From positions 1 to 6,269 of the forward strand of contig VMGU01000029.1 of the NCBI GenBank assembly GCA_007376745.1: 6,269 nt of DNA, written 5' to 3'. The position numbers and the translations under genes were made by a program. The stretch comes from Parcubacteria group bacterium Athens0714_26. Lineage in GTDB: Bacteria; Patescibacteriota; Minisyncoccia; UBA6257; 02-FULL-45-10c. Shown here in pieces: positions 5,386-6,269 of this stretch. Position 1 is the first letter of the stretch; every line of letters begins with the position of its first letter. The notes beneath the pieces are model-generated. The model was not told the DNA's origin and did no database searches. It saw nothing but the letters and a program-made list of their open reading frames with translations.

Positions 5386-5808
5386 TTAATTCGTTAAATT
5401 AAAAAATTTCAATATTTTATTTAAAAACGATTCTTTCTTTTTAAATCCCAGAGACTTAAGCTGAACACTTTTTTCCTTAAATAATTCTCCGGCGATATTC
5501 ATTATCCTTTGCGCTTCGTTAGACACCAGTTCACCGTCATATTCCCCGCTATGCGCGGACATACCTTCATAACTCGGCTTTTTCATATCCAGATGTAAAT
5601 TTATTTCTATCTCTTGGCTGAATAAATCCTGCGTGTAAATATGAAAACGCGGATAAAACCTACCCGCGTCCAAAGAACGTACATAACTCACATCACCCGC
5701 TTTATGCGGATTAGATATTTCTATATATCCAAAACTCCGCCAAAAATTCCTGCCTGCCGGCAGGCAGGTCTTCACCGAAGTATTTATTTTATGAATTTTA
5801 AATTTAAT
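5386..5808 (-). CDS. Conserved-looking hypothetical protein with disturbed start (129-140 aa)
   Basis: The body of the protein contains FGYIEISNPHKAGDVSYVR, RFYPRFHIYTQ, INLHLDMKKPSYEG, SAHSGEYDGELVSNEAQRI and a lysine-rich C-terminal helix. It looks like one small alpha/beta domain, with no signal or membrane segment. I recall similar proteins in Parcubacteria with an HSGEYDG motif, function unknown. The start is uncertain. The only standard start in frame is GTG at 5775 (129 aa), directly before the palindrome at 5749-5768. The frame, however, continues upstream to 5820 and encodes IKFKIHKINTS, which looks like a natural N-terminus if ATT at 5808 (140 aa, the end given here) is the start or replaced an ATG. 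No Shine-Dalgarno is visible at either. The frame opens directly after the TAA at 5821-5823, shortly after the peptidoglycan-binding gene on the same strand. Confidence 0.7.
   Translation of the reverse strand: MKFKIHKINTSVKTCLPAGRNFWRSFGYIEISNPHKAGDVSYVRSLDAGRFYPRFHIYTQDLFSQEIEINLHLDMKKPSYEGMSAHSGEYDGELVSNEAQRIMNIAGELFKEKSVQLKSLGFKKKESFLNKILKFFNLTN
5749..5768. repeat. 20-bp perfect palindrome CCTGCCTGCCGGCAGGCAGG inside a gene
   Basis: A perfect palindrome, GC-rich in an AT-rich setting, built from CCTG/CAGG units. It encodes TCLPAGR in the hypothetical protein on the minus strand. This exact motif is, as I recall, a dispersed repeat in many CPR genomes, where it inserts peptides such as CLPAGR into proteins. 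It lies near the N-terminus here and probably causes the unclear start of the gene. Confidence 0.8.
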
Positions 5809-5830
5809 ATTTTTTAAATTTTAATCACCA

Positions 5831-6269
5831 TCACCTAACCTTCTTCATCAACTCCTGACTTAGTTGAATAAGCAGTTGGACAAGAAGTTCCTGCAGAGCT
5901 CTGATTTGTTTCTTGATGTTTTCTATGAATGACGGGTCTGATTGTAAAGTTGAGGTGGAAGTTGTTGTTTGAATGGATGACCCTATTTGCCCGACAACGC
6001 TTCCTGCTCCAGTTCCACCCCCTGCATCATTACCGGCATTATACGCGTTAACAAGCTCATTGATTTTATTCATTGTCTTGGGTCCTATGGCTCCGTATCC
6101 GGTGGTATCCGGAGAGCCTGATGAGACGATGTTGTATTTAACTTGGAATCTTTGGATGGCTTGCATGGTTAGCTTGCCGTAGTATCCGGTTGTATTGTCA
6201 GGGTCAAAATCAATTCCTTGTCCGACTATGTCTTCATTAGACAGTATCTGCTGGAGTTTTTTGACTTCT
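5831..6269 (-). CDS. Peptidoglycan-binding-domain protein, C-terminal part (5' end outside window)
   Basis: The frame is open from the right edge (first full codon at 6268) to TGA at 5833-5831, giving 145 visible residues. The first 70 or so form a PG_binding_1 domain: EVKKLQQIL ... GIDFDPDNTTGYYGKLTMQAIQRFQVKYNI ... GYGAIGPKTMNKINEL. This has the usual pattern of a repeated G-x-G/Y-G turn before a helix ending in F/N. Such domains hold proteins on the cell wall. A low-complexity Gly/Ser/Thr linker follows (about residues 75-110), then a C-terminal amphipathic helix rich in leucine (FIENIKKQIRALQELLVQLLIQLSQEL), a likely coiled coil. This layout is typical of surface proteins in Parcubacteria. 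A secretion signal or catalytic domain, if any, lies outside the window. An ATG at 6166 is internal to the domain and is not the start. Confidence 0.9.
   Translation of the reverse strand, partial: EVKKLQQILSNEDIVGQGIDFDPDNTTGYYGKLTMQAIQRFQVKYNIVSSGSPDTTGYGAIGPKTMNKINELVNAYNAGNDAGGGTGAGSVVGQIGSSIQTTTSTSTLQSDPSFIENIKKQIRALQELLVQLLIQLSQELMKKVR

Noticed and set aside
5973..6182. Plus-strand 69-codon frame near the right edge
   Set aside because: It is antisense to the peptidoglycan-binding protein, which has recognisable domain motifs. Its proline-rich sequence mirrors the Gly/Ser-rich linker.

Overview
The window looks like chromosomal DNA from a Candidate Phyla Radiation (Patescibacteria) bacterium, most likely a Parcubacteria-like lineage. 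This rests on the AT-rich composition, the short proteins, a peptidoglycan-binding protein of a typical CPR type, and two repeats that I associate with CPR genomes: an ATTTTCA heptamer array and a CCTGCCTGCCGGCAGGCAGG palindrome. The reading frames followed here work with the standard bacterial code. The lineage call comes from pattern memory and was not checked by a database search.

Layout, left to right. (1) Positions 1-2278, minus strand: a large VirD4/TraG/HerA-like membrane-anchored ATPase, cut by the left edge. Immediately upstream of it, at 2280-2678 on the same strand and one base away, is a 132-residue conserved-looking hypothetical protein. The two form one transcription unit. (2) Positions 2679-2699: a 21-bp gap between divergent start codons that holds an apparent two-way -10 element. 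Both outgoing mRNAs would be leaderless or nearly so. (3) Positions 2700-4292, plus strand: a polytopic glycosyltransferase of the GT39/PMT-2 type, with a CPR-style intergenic repeat embedded in frame. (4) Positions 4293-5385: a gene-poor-looking stretch that actually holds a compact minus-strand transcription unit. Its parts are a promoter near 5092-5120, a 51-aa ORF, a 72-aa ORF, an 8-codon ORF with a perfect 12-nt Shine-Dalgarno, and a hairpin terminator at 4549-4576. A fold-back element flanks it on each side, at 4357-4528 (three-way-junction fold) and 5143-5326 (long imperfect palindrome with perfect 22-bp ends, MITE-like). (5) Positions 5386 to the right edge, minus strand: a partial peptidoglycan-binding-domain protein followed by a 129-140-residue hypothetical protein. 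The start of the second is disturbed by the CCTGCC palindrome.

The large genes are probably housekeeping or envelope functions: DNA translocation or pilus-type ATPase, envelope glycosylation and cell-wall binding. The most unusual part is the centre-right island, 4357-5326. There, small basic proteins with strong Shine-Dalgarno sites sit between two palindromic elements, in a genome context where the big genes show no Shine-Dalgarno at all.
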